Assembly (NCBI GenBank): GCA_028565635.1
Contig: JAOXYB010038629.1
Span: 1-13,377, forward strand
DNA: 13,377 nucleotides
Direction: 5' to 3'
DNA from: Phoronis ovalis
Taxonomy: Eukaryota > Phoronida > Phoronidae
Notes under the pieces: generated by a model
What the model was told of the DNA's origin: nothing
Database searches by the model: none
Seen by the model: only the letters and a program-made list of their open reading frames with translations
Program-made: the position numbers and the translations under genes
Shown: positions 1 through 8,700 of the stretch, piece by piece
How the letters are laid out: each line of letters starts with the position of its first letter
Numbering within the stretch: position 1 is the first letter of the stretch

Positions 1-100
1 CAACCAAATATTATGATATTTTACAATAAATGATATTACAATAATAATATGCAGAAAACAGTCTGGACTACAGACTATACATACACAAACAAAAGCCAAT
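1..100. other. Downstream flank of the ligand gene
   Basis: AT-rich sequence past the predicted cleavage site. Apart from the GU-rich downstream element at 79-94 I see no gene or motif in it. Confidence 0.4.
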
Positions 101-690
101 GCTATGTTTTTAACTTTTAATAGTTTATTATTACTAACGACGAACATATAAACATTATAAATAAATTACTCTCTATTTACATGAACATAAATAACAAATG
201 TATACACTTTAACATAAATAATATATTAATAATTTAAAATTTCGTAACAATATTTAATATTTACAACCTTTAGGAAAATTACTCATACTGGCACAGCGCA
301 ATTGGCATAAATTCTTCATACATTAAAATAAAATACGTATGAATCAAGAGGTTCTACTGCTCTTGAGGCCAATCAGCCACTTTTGATTGTTCTTTAATCG
401 AGGAATAAATATTAAATATGAATGATTCAAATAATCTATGAAAGCTTAATCTATTTATAAAATGTGATTTGGTACTTAAATTTTAACTGAAGTTGGAGTA
501 TTATTTTGTGGTGTATCAACAATGGCCGCCAGAGTATAAATTAAGAGTATAAAAATGATCACCAACATGATTTTTTACGACAGGAAAGTGTTAAAATTAG
601 ACTAAAACAGACACAGTTCCCACAAACCAACATTTTTTCGCAAATTAATACTGTGATTTAAATCGGTAGAGTTTGTTTCGAGAAAAACTG
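101..690 (-). promoter_or_regulatory. 3' UTR of the ligand mRNA with Pumilio-like sites
   Basis: AT-rich, non-coding, between the TAA stop and the predicted poly(A) site. On the minus strand the octamer TGTAAATA, which matches the Pumilio/PUF consensus UGUANAUA, occurs twice (181-174 and 265-258). TTTTATTTTAAT at 333-322 contains two cytoplasmic-polyadenylation-like elements, though far (about 195 nt) from AATAAA. These are motif matches in AT-rich sequence, not proven sites. Confidence 0.5.
124..129 (-). terminator. Poly(A) signal AATAAA of the ligand gene
   Basis: The minus strand carries AATAAA about 560 nt after the stop codon. Some 30-45 nt further on is the GU-rich stretch TTTTGTTTGTGTATGT (94-79), a good downstream element. 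A CA suitable for cleavage lies between them, near 100-103. Signal, cleavage position and downstream element are correctly spaced, so this is the best candidate for the transcript end. Weaker variants (ATTAAA at 393-398) could give a shorter form. Confidence 0.65.
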
Positions 691-1541
691 TTACGCGCAT
701 TTGCATTCTTCAACAATCATATCTGAGTATTCTGTAACGACTAAATCACCGTCTTTATCGTAATGTAACAGAGGTAATGGACTGAGTTTAGTTGCCGTAC
801 AACACGGAGAAGGTGCTGCACCACGATTTGTAATTCTTAGTAATGATTTAATCCCAGCAAATGTTGTAGCTAGTTTATATCTGTGAGGACATTTACCATT
901 ACAGTAGAATGCATTATATCCTTCTGGGGCTACGATCCAATCATCCCAGCCAATGTCTGCAAATGAGATATATAATGGAAATCTACAACATTTCTTTTCG
1001 CCATCACCTTGAACACAGTCTTGTTTTTCTAGGTGACGTCTATTTCTACCTAAGATGAGTTTTTCACTTGTTAAAACAGTCAGTCCTGGAGATATATCTT
1101 CACCATATATTTCCTCCTGAGACAACGTTAATACTTCTTTTATATTTTGCCCATCACTCTCTATGTGAATACCGTAGTTAGTGTTTGGGTTATTAATCCA
1201 GCTTTCTACGGCTTCTTTAATGTCAAAATATTCCCATTCTTCATAATTCAGATCTACTGCTTTACTGTCTATTAAACGACGTAACGCCTTCCCTCCATTT
1301 CGTCTAGAAGGTGGCTGCAACACTTGATATATATTAACTGCTATCTTTTTAGCAATGTTTGATGAGTGTATGAGATTTTCTGCTCTTACTGCAGATTTGT
1401 ATATTTTTAATTTTGCTGAATGTACAATAAGTTCTTTATTTGCATCATTCTGCGGTTGTCTTATGTGCAGACTAAAGTATATTCCATTATTTTCTGAAGA
1501 TCTGTTTTTTGATTGGACCTGGTTTTCTTCTATGGATTCAC
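691..1541 (-). CDS. TGF-beta superfamily ligand, Panda/Maverick/GDF15-like group: exon 2 (prodomain C-terminal part, furin site, mature ligand)
   Basis: Terminal coding exon of a secreted dimeric growth factor. It starts right after an acceptor (CTCTTTTGTTTCAG, AG at 1543-1542) in phase 1 and ends at TAA (693-691). In spliced numbering it supplies residues 106-388. The prodomain shows the usual WEYFDIKEAVESW block (about 208-220) and an N-glycosylation site, NRS, at 118-120. RNRR at 271-274 is a furin-type site that would release a mature chain of 114 residues. The mature chain has nine cysteines: C281, C290-C291, C319 and C323 (CNGKC, the CXGXC knot motif), C352-C353, C385 and C387. This is the arrangement of TGF-beta/activin/GDF15-type ligands, with the extra N-terminal cysteine pair partner and the intermolecular cysteine C352. 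DIGWDDWIVAPEGY is the superfamily signature. Assignment to Panda/Maverick rests on recognising the CCRFPLYISF, CPHRYK and LLHYDKDGDLVV stretches; another nine-cysteine subfamily is the main alternative. TGF-beta identity is near certain; the subfamily is about 70% sure. Confidence 0.96.
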
Positions 1542-2226
1542 CTGAAACAAAAGAGCATAAAATTATTTTAACACTCATGTTAACAGCTTTAAAATGCATT
1601 TATATTTTACATGATCACCTTATAATGACATTTTACGGTTATTGGTCAAGTGATTTGACACGGTGGGCGATGTAATTTTTGTTCTACGTGTACTGTATTC
1701 GGATACTAATAACGATAAACGCTTTCCAAGAAGTTCATCATTTGAGAAATTAATTAAATTAAGATCACACACACTTTCGATCGCTTTCGGCAACCCGTTA
1801 GGTCACTATAACAATGGGTCTTAATTGATATAAAACGTTGATTACAATTAATTGTTCCCTTGCTTCTATAATTGGATCAGGCGTGTACCAGTAAAGTTGC
1901 TACATAACTGCGTGCAGGCACGTTTAGACATAGTTCTCAGCCTTACGTAAAAGACTGTTTGCTAAACGTTTTAACAAGCCCATTTATATGCACCATTAGT
2001 TACCTTTCCTGGGTATTTTCTATGCTTGAAAATAAAAGTGTTTTTTTGTAATTTTGGTAGCCTGACACTTATTCTAGTGAACAAGTTGTCGAAACAAGCT
2101 CTACAACTGTGAATTAATTTAATAAATGTATCACTCTTTTATATTTTTACGATAATTAAGACAACGATATTCTTGAATTTATTAGTTTGCAAAATACTAC
2201 AAATTTAAAATTTTCTTTGATATATA

Positions 2227-2532
2227 CCAGGGGGGGGGGCAGTCAATATAAAATTGGGTACGCATGTTCCAACAAAATTTTGCGTGAAAGGGTATGTTTT
2301 TGGAACCGCCAATTCGTAACGCGCGTTATGCGCTTAGGGTCTGTTTTTTTAGCTATTGTGACACTTCGTTAGGGGTGTTTTTCCAAAAGTCACTTCCTTA
2401 GGGGCGTATTTTTTTCAAAAAAACTCAATTCCTTAGAGGTGTATTTTTTTGCAGAATTTCACTTCGTTAGGGCCTTTTTGGAAAAGCCATGTTGGAACAT
2501 GGGTACCCACTTTCATACTGACCCCCCCCGGG
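2227..2532. mobile_element. Complete MITE-like element with G-rich inverted termini and internal tandem repeats
   Basis: The left end starts CCAG, continues a run of ten G, then CAGTCAATATA and GGGTACGCATGTTCCAACA. The right end, read on the other strand, starts CCCGGGGGGGGTCAGTATGA and continues GGGTACCCATGTTCCAACA. The terminal inverted repeats are thus about 45-48 bp and imperfect. The interior (about 2330-2475) is a degenerate tandem array of roughly 30-35 bp units, each built on CACTTCSTTAGGGG followed by a T-rich run. There is no transposase frame, so it is non-autonomous. The flanks (GATATATA and ATAATATA) agree at only five of eight bases in AT-rich DNA, so the target duplication is unclear. 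Termini resemble those of the other elements at 6826, 9530, 13016 and 13302. Confidence 0.8.
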
Positions 2533-4500
2533 ATAATATAATCACCAGTTTTAAACTTTTGCGTTCATCCCAATTTTTCCCCTGAGAACAAAGTTTATTA
2601 ACATTGAGACATGGAAATTCAAATTTGGTTGCGGCTTACCACGGAATTATCATATCTTTACCAAGATAGGCTGGTACAACTGTTCCTGCAAACAGCCATT
2701 CAAAAATACCAAAAAAGATTAATATTTTTCTACATCACTTAGAAATACCAGTAAATAGTAATATGGTACTATATCGGATGATTTTGCATATTTGAGTTTA
2801 TTTATGTCTGAATAGAATTGCGAAATGATTTGTTCGCTTGTAGTTGTGTCACTCGAAGGACAATGCGAGTTATTCAACTCAGCTTTTGCGGCATAGCGAT
2901 GAAATTGCAATATCCCTTGGAGCAAACGGACAAAAATTACACTCTAGAAACATTCCCTCGGGAAGAAATCCAATATCGTATTAAATTTATTACAAGACGC
3001 CTCCCGCATTTTTATCAAGGTTATTGTCCTTCAATTTCCACGTCATTGCAAATTTGACCTGTATCTGCATTGGATACATTTTCCGCGTATATTTCCGCAT
3101 GGATCCCTCATGCTAGTCAAGGTATGCTGGTTTCTCCGTAGTAACAACGGCATTTATAGTGTGTGAGGAATGTGTAGAGTACATATATCAAAGATACTAG
3201 CAATTAAATTTGTAATCTAACAATGAGGAAACTAGTCTTTAAATATGCCACGTTTCTTAACCCATTTGGCAAGATATCAAAAACAGAAGCAATATATCAG
3301 AATTCCAGTATTGAACGCGTTGGTCAAAACAAAGTTGTTATATACAAAAAGTGTATCTGTAGGTATAAAAAATATGCGAGCATTGACCTTATTTTAATAT
3401 AATATAAATGTAATATAATAATATATTTTCGTTGGGGTGTTACTTTGGGTAATATCCGGAGCAACAAGGGTAATCAATTTTATATCAGGTTACAGAATGT
3501 ACTGCCAAAAAAAACTATGATACAACAAAATGCAATTATTATCACATATAATGATATTTTAGACGCCAATACAACTGGGTATCTTATCGTTATACAATAT
3601 GCAGGACCTTGAAACGGAAATATTTCATTTTTATGACCAGCATGTATACATACACGCCTATAATTTTGAAGAATCCTGGTTATAAGGGTAATAATAACAA
3701 GATGATATCATGTACCTGCAATTATTCCTGCTCACTGCAAGGAACACTGCAACAAATATTCGAACAAAGAATTTCTTACTCTCAATCCAACATTTTATTC
3801 CGGGATTCCTTGAGCTTCGAGGACCCAAGATAGTCCCGCAGTTTGGTACCTCGCGGTACCTCACATTGAAGACTTACATCTCGCAATCCTTGCTTTTGCT
3901 TTATTTTGGATTTGAATTTTAGTATAAGCTGCGACGCCAAAAGAGTTTAACAAGAAATGTGTGGTTTAAATACGAACTTTAATTAAAGATCACAAAACAC
4001 CTTCAACCAGTGTGAATTAAGTTCCATTATGTAGTCATTGGGAAGTCGGGTATTTCTAATATAACCGGTTCTCTTTCCAAGACGGTAACTTTCAGCCAAG
4101 TACGTCAAAATAAGCTTTACATTACACCGGTCAATTAAAAGTTAAACTCAGGCTCAGCATTGCTTTGTAAACAATATATTTATTTATGTTTTTATCTCCA
4201 ACTTCAAAGCATTTAGCCTGTATAATTTTATCGTAGATTTATTATGTTAATCTTAAAAATAGGTGTCAAACGGGGTGGTACATGCTATATGGCCTTCACA
4301 AATCATTGCTACCTCCTGGTGCATAGGTGGGTGCTATGTCGTCTGCAATTTCCTGGAACACTGCAATTGAATTGTACACCGACAGATTGGATTGCATTTA
4401 TCTCTTTTTTTGACAGCTTTATATTTTTGCGAAACGTCACATAGAATTCTTTCTTTCATAATTAATAATACGTGAAAACATTTATATTTAGCTATACAAA

Positions 4501-4560
4501 TACACTATCTGGCCAAAACGGTTGTCGCACCCTTTCACGGTTGCCATGGGACAACACCTA
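4501..4560. mobile_element. Tc1/mariner-like terminal fragment
   Basis: TACACTATCTGGCCAAAACG resembles the widely distributed 'ACACTATATGGCCAAAAG' terminus of Tc1-like elements and starts at a TA, the target dinucleotide of that superfamily. The next bases contain a small inverted repeat (GGTTGTC... GACAACACC). No matching opposite terminus was found in the following few hundred bases, so this looks like a solo end or a decayed remnant. The family match is from memory, not from a search. Confidence 0.45.
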
Positions 4561-5861
4561 TTATTCTTATTATAGATAGAAATAAAATATACATATGAAT
4601 TAGAAAAGTTCAAGTACTATATATTTTGCTTCCATTCATAAAAAATCCCTTAAAACTACTTAAACATATTTTTATTCATATTATTAAGCTATATTTAACA
4701 ACACCTTACTGTTTCAATTAGCTCTTGGGATCTTGGCTATCCTCAGGAATGTTTTGAAATATAAAGGACGTGATGATTTTTTGAAATTCACAATGATTCT
4801 TTTGTGAAGACAAATATGTAGAGTGCCCACCCACATTTATTTTAACTGTGTACATTTTATGAAGCCGTGAAAAATTAACTGTGATCATATTGTTATTACT
4901 ATAAAAATCTATTGAGGCTATACAGTTCCAGCCTGTAAATAAATACACCTGCTTCCGAGAACCTGCTATGCGTTAACCACGGGATGTTTTTCATAATTTT
5001 TAGAATAATTTTGCTGACAAGTATAAATGTTTTACGAAAAGCCTCTTTCATGTTTACAGGAACTTTCTGGAAAGAATTAGTTATCATATTAGCCAATAAA
5101 TCAAATATATCAAGGTATTTTAGAAATTCCGTCTTCAATTTAGTTTATGTCCCGTTTTCTTAGTAAATTGCAGTTGTTCCTCGTAATTTCACTGTAGTAC
5201 TCACCTGTTACAAAATGATGCAAAAATGTGATTAATTTGCTATTCGTGTATTTTTTAAAACAGGTGTTGGTTTGCATTGGCGATATATCCCGATATATTA
5301 CCAAAAACCCAGATACGCTAATATCCACCATTCTCTACATGCTTTTTCGTTTTTAAACACAATTTTTCAAATCATCGTAGACGCCCTTTTTCCTAAATTT
5401 GCAATGGTATGAAGGTTTATGGCTTTTGGTTTCAAGCCTTGATCACCTGCAATCGTTGTCTGGCATTGCAACTATTTCAAAGTTGTTAAAAATATCATAT
5501 TTGGAGATAGAGTTCATCCTTCAGTCATCTTAGTACATACCAAGAAATGTACCAGTTCATTATACAACATATTTATTGTTAATTGATCCTTTCTTATTGC
5601 TATTTGTGGCTTGCAATAATATTCTTGTTACGATATTTGTTTTCAAATGACTTAATTTTCAAAACAAATGACAAAAACACCGTAACAATAAAAACTGGCA
5701 ATATATTAAAGCAATGTTCACTGTAACGACAAAAACTGGAAATTTAGATAGTGTTCTTGACGATTCTACCCATAAAATCAATGCATACTCTCAACCACTG
5801 CATTAACCACCTGTTGCAGCTATGCTTGTCAGAACACTTAGAAAAATTACAGGTCGCATAC

Positions 5862-5978
5862 GGGTATGTGGTTGGTTGAGTGGTTAGCTGAGGGTTGCCT
5901 TAAGTTCTGAACCTAGAGGCACCTCTGTGCGGTCACGACGATTTGGTGCCCGTACGCCTAGAGTTATGTCTCTTTTTT
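5862..5978 (+). repeat. tRNA-like Pol III unit, probable SINE head or tRNA pseudogene
   Basis: TGGTTGAGTGG at 5873-5883 is a perfect match to the Pol III A-box consensus TRGYNNARNNG. About 47 nt later, 5931-5946 (GGTCACGACGATTTGG) looks like a damaged B box. A T6 run at 5973-5978 would serve as terminator. The 5' GGGTATG (5862-5868) can pair with CGTACGCC (5951-5958) if one base is bulged, like an acceptor stem. The middle, GGTTGCCTTAAGTTCTGAACC, can form an anticodon-arm-like hairpin. Type II (Leu/Ser) tRNA ancestry is suggested by length. It is too degenerate to be a functional tRNA. Confidence 0.45.
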
Positions 5979-6282
5979 ATATTAGATATTTTACCATTAC
6001 AGTATCATTCTCTTCTTACAATGTGTGCTGACTTAACTTTTAGTTATCCAAAAAAGTAAATATCTGGTTTTAAAGTTTATAATTTTATTGAATTTTCATG
6101 CCTTTACGGCTTTTATGAAGTAGTAGCATATATGTCATATATCCAGAGTGTAGGCATTAATAACCGTAAAGTTTATATTTGAATATTGGGAATATTAATT
6201 TTAAAAATTCGGAGTCTGGTATTATTACAAAGGTCATCCCGCCCATGCATTATTGTTGAATTAAGGAAATCAGGCGTCCAAC

Positions 6283-6320
6283 TGTCAACTAATATTCTTC
6301 TTGTCAACTAAAATACTTCT
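6283..6320. repeat. Two-copy 19-bp tandem repeat
   Basis: TGTCAACTAATATTCTTCT is followed directly by TGTCAACTAAAATACTTCT, 17 of 19 bases identical. It is a simple local duplication in the intron with no function visible. Confidence 0.75.
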
Positions 6321-6825
6321 TCAAATTTAATTATATACGACACAATCGTCGGAAATAAACAATGATTTTCTTGTAATAGACAAACGTAGTCACAATTGTT
6401 GCTGGTAGGAGTTATTTTATTGAATTACTATTACTGTAATAGTTTAGATGTCAAAATTTTGCTAAGTGAATGTGTGGTCATTCATAGGTTAAAATACGTC
6501 AAATGTACTTTATATCATGCACAAGCATCTATTCCTGTGTAAGAGATATATAATGAAATTAGTGAATGGATTTTTACTACAAGCGAATAACTCTTTTCCT
6601 GCTTTGTGATAGACAGTCTTGTCTGTTTCTATTCATCGTAATAAAATGAGTTTCAATAATTATCAATGGATTGGTTTCACGTCATGGTACTGCAATTATC
6701 AAGTGTCTGGACAGATAATTTGAGCTAATCGTTTAGCGTTCATGCAAAAAAAAGCAAAACCAAGGGGATACGCAAAATCTTAATTTTTAAGACCCTGATA
6801 ACGAATAGGTGCAATGTATTTTACA

Positions 6826-7121
6826 CCTGAGGGACGCTTGGTGGTAAAGGTGGGTAAAAACACGGAACGAAAAATTACGTGAATAAGGGTAATTTTGTAA
6901 TTGAACACGTAAGGCGTTGTTTTTAAGATTTAGGTCTGTTAAAGGATGTTTGTTTGCCGTCAGTTAGATTGGTGCGTAAAATTGGCTTGCCAAATTGACA
7001 CTTTTTAAACCTACAAGTTTTCTAAAGGGGTGCTATTTAGTCAAGTTTATACACGTTTAGGGTCTTTTTTACCGCTATGCTCGCGTTTGTTTACTTGCTC
7101 TTTCCACAAGTGCCCCCCGAG
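6826..7121. mobile_element. Complete MITE-like element with near-perfect 8-bp target duplication
   Basis: The left end CCTGAGGGACGCTTG and the right end, read on the other strand, CTCGGGGGGCACTTG align base for base over 15 nt. Similarity continues imperfectly to about 45 nt (GTAAAAACACGGAACG against GTAAACAAACGCGAGC). Directly outside are ATTTTACA (6818-6825) and ATGTTACA (7122-7129), an 8-bp duplication with one mismatch. An 8-bp duplication is characteristic of hAT elements. At 296 bp and with no open frame of note, it is non-autonomous. Internally it carries GTTTAGGGTC near the right end, a motif shared with its relatives. Confidence 0.75.
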
Positions 7122-7886
7122 ATGTTACATCAACAAGCTTTATCTAAAGTAGTAAGGTTGTTTGTAAATTCGTAAGATAAACTATTTATATTACAGCTTT
7201 TCGTCCTTCAGAGTCTAGTAACAATTTGATTTTATTTAATTTGCTATTATATTCGCTTCATTTTTGTGTAAAAAAAAACATTCTGGCGAAATAAACATAA
7301 CAAACACATGGAATTTTCCAAAATGAGACCTACGTGTAGTTGTTTGCATGGTTTTTGAATTCTACTAAATCTGACCTTTAAAAAATTATTGTATCTAAAT
7401 GAGTATAACATACACTGGGCCGTTCACATGTTTATTAATTAGGTACGCAGTGCCAGTAATCACTGTTTATAAAAAGTCAGCATCTGTTATTAATAACTAG
7501 TTTGAACGACAAGAATTAAATAACTATATTTATTTTAATCGGTCATATCCTTATATAATTGAATTACACTGCAAACTGGGCAATAAAAACGTGATTATTA
7601 TTATTAAACCGCAATAAAGGAATAGTTTTGCGTTGGTGAGATTATTTTTAGTCGTGGAAATCTGTGCACGAAATGACAAAAATAATTGTTTACTAAGTAT
7701 ATCCCAGAGATTAATAATTTGCATTGTCATCATACATCGAGCTAGAATTGTACATTGATCTGATATCCGACAAAAAATATCTTTCGATACAGTAACTAAG
7801 TGTTGTTTTTATGTGAAATTATATGAAAGAAATGTCGGAAATGGAACAAAGGTTATCCTGATCAAATTAACTCTGCAGATAGTCCG

Positions 7887-7910
7887 GGATACATGCCCGA
7901 GGATACATGC
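7887..7910. repeat. Short 14-bp-period direct repeat
   Basis: GGATACATGC occurs at 7887-7896 and again at 7901-7910, separated by CCGA. A local duplication in the intron with no further signal. Confidence 0.6.
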
Positions 7911-8301
7911 AGCCTAATATAACTAAGTTTAATAGTTATAATAGTCCCAGGTGCAACCTACGGCTTGTCATGGAGTCGTGGATTTTGTTGCTGTCAGTTG
8001 ATATATATAGTTATGGGTCATTGATCTATTCAAATGAATGAAAAGATGATCGGCTGGTTTGACATGACATGATCTTTTGGGCTATGAGTCATGTCCCAGC
8101 CTGGTGTCCAAGGGTTAGGTATCGAGGACTGATCTTACAGACTGCCTTAAGTTACTAGCCCGTTGCTACTATAGGTACGAACACGGCGACGCTTGAGTGA
8201 CTTTGCAGTTACATTACTCACCACAATGTCAAAGGTCAGTTTACCGTCCATGCTCGTTCTAATTACATCACATTAAAATATCCTGTGAAAAAAATACATA
8301 C

Positions 8302-8617
8302 CTGTAAAATAGTGGAATTTTTTTGCTGTAAATTCGACATCACTATATAATTCATGAAATCGACCATTTGTATTTTCTAAACTCTTTTTATATAACTGTA
8401 TCATTTTTCTTTTTTGTTCTATGGTAGTATTGACGCTTTTAATCTTCGGCACATCGCTCATTCCAAGTTTATTTAATATATCACTTTTAATTGCGTCTAT
8501 CCTTGCTTTTTTTAAACCTGTGTTTTTTTTATTGTGCCGTTTAGCTGGCCTTGCATTAACGAACGTCCTTGATATCGCTACAAGTGTTAGAAATATTGCA
8601 AGTCTTTCTAGATTCAT
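8302..8617 (-). CDS. TGF-beta superfamily ligand, Panda/Maverick/GDF15-like group: exon 1 (signal peptide and N-terminal prodomain)
   Basis: First coding exon of the same ligand. The ATG (8617-8615) has A at -3 and lies about 75 bp downstream of a TATA box. Residues 1 to about 22 form a signal peptide: a short charged n-region, a hydrophobic core LAIFLTLVAIS, and a likely cleavage after FVNA. A basic stretch follows (RPAKRHNKKNTGLKKAR). Then come two blocks typical of TGF-beta prodomains: ILNKLGM (47-53) and MIQLYKKSLE (72-81), the latter like the usual 'hydrophobic-x-LY' element of the straitjacket helix. NTT at 63-65 is a possible N-glycosylation site. The exon ends TTTTACAG at 8302, followed by a strong donor, GTATGTAT. 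One base of codon 106 lies in this exon and GT in exon 2 completes it as Gly, so the phases match exactly and the product is 388 residues. Reading past the donor gives only nine more residues before a stop. Neither the exon nor the rest of the prodomain contains a cysteine. Confidence 0.93.
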
Positions 8618-8692
8618 TTTAAAATCCCAGACACGTGGTAACCGGTATATCTTCTTGGTGATTTCTGGACTATACTCATCTTGTGGTAGCTC

Positions 8693-8700
8693 TATTTATA
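8693..8700 (-). promoter_or_regulatory. TATA box of the ligand gene
   Basis: The minus strand reads GCTATAAATAGAG, an essentially ideal metazoan TATA box, 76-83 nt upstream of the ATG. Usual spacing predicts transcription start near 8665-8672 and a 5' UTR of about 50 nt. A CACGTG E-box (8632-8637) then falls inside the 5' UTR. The start site is an inference from spacing; no strong initiator motif is visible. Confidence 0.75.

Larger units (their letters stand above)
1542..8301 (-). other. Intron 1 of the TGF-beta ligand gene (phase 1, GT-AG)
   Basis: The donor CAG|GTATGTAT at 8302/8301 and the pyrimidine-rich acceptor TTTTGTTTCAG at 1542 are both close to metazoan consensus. Both split a codon after its first base, so direct splicing restores one open frame. 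I found no further exon with ligand-like sequence inside; an unseen alternative exon cannot be excluded by eye. Apart from the repeats listed separately (2227-2532, 4501-4560, 5862-5978, 6283-6320, 6826-7121, 7887-7910), the stretches 1600-2226, 2533-4500, 4561-5861, 5979-6817 and 7130-8270 are AT-rich sequence. Their short open frames show no recognisable domains. Confidence 0.9.

Noticed and set aside
1542-1599. In-frame ATG at 1599 as the start of a shorter ligand
   Set aside because: The stretch between it and 1541 is a pyrimidine tract plus AG acceptor, and a start there would remove the signal peptide. Exon 1 provides a proper start with matching splice phase.
1355-1675. 106-codon plus-strand frame overlapping exon 2
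   Set aside because: It is antisense to the prodomain coding sequence and runs into intron sequence, with no motif of its own.
2818-3057. 79-codon plus-strand frame in the intron
   Set aside because: No domain, no paired exon with compatible splice sites recognised, and composition like the surrounding intron.
3845-3860. GGTACC repeated around TCGC, a small palindrome
   Set aside because: A 16-bp palindrome is too short to be informative alone and has no supporting context.
5682-5742. Two similar AAAAACTGG-containing segments about 43 bp apart
   Set aside because: Short, A-rich and imperfect; likely chance or an old duplication with no clear boundaries.
8273-8301. Unspliced extension of exon 1 to a stop at 8273
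   Set aside because: The added residues follow a strong GTATGT donor and are not conserved-looking. Splicing at 8302/8301 gives a full-length family product.
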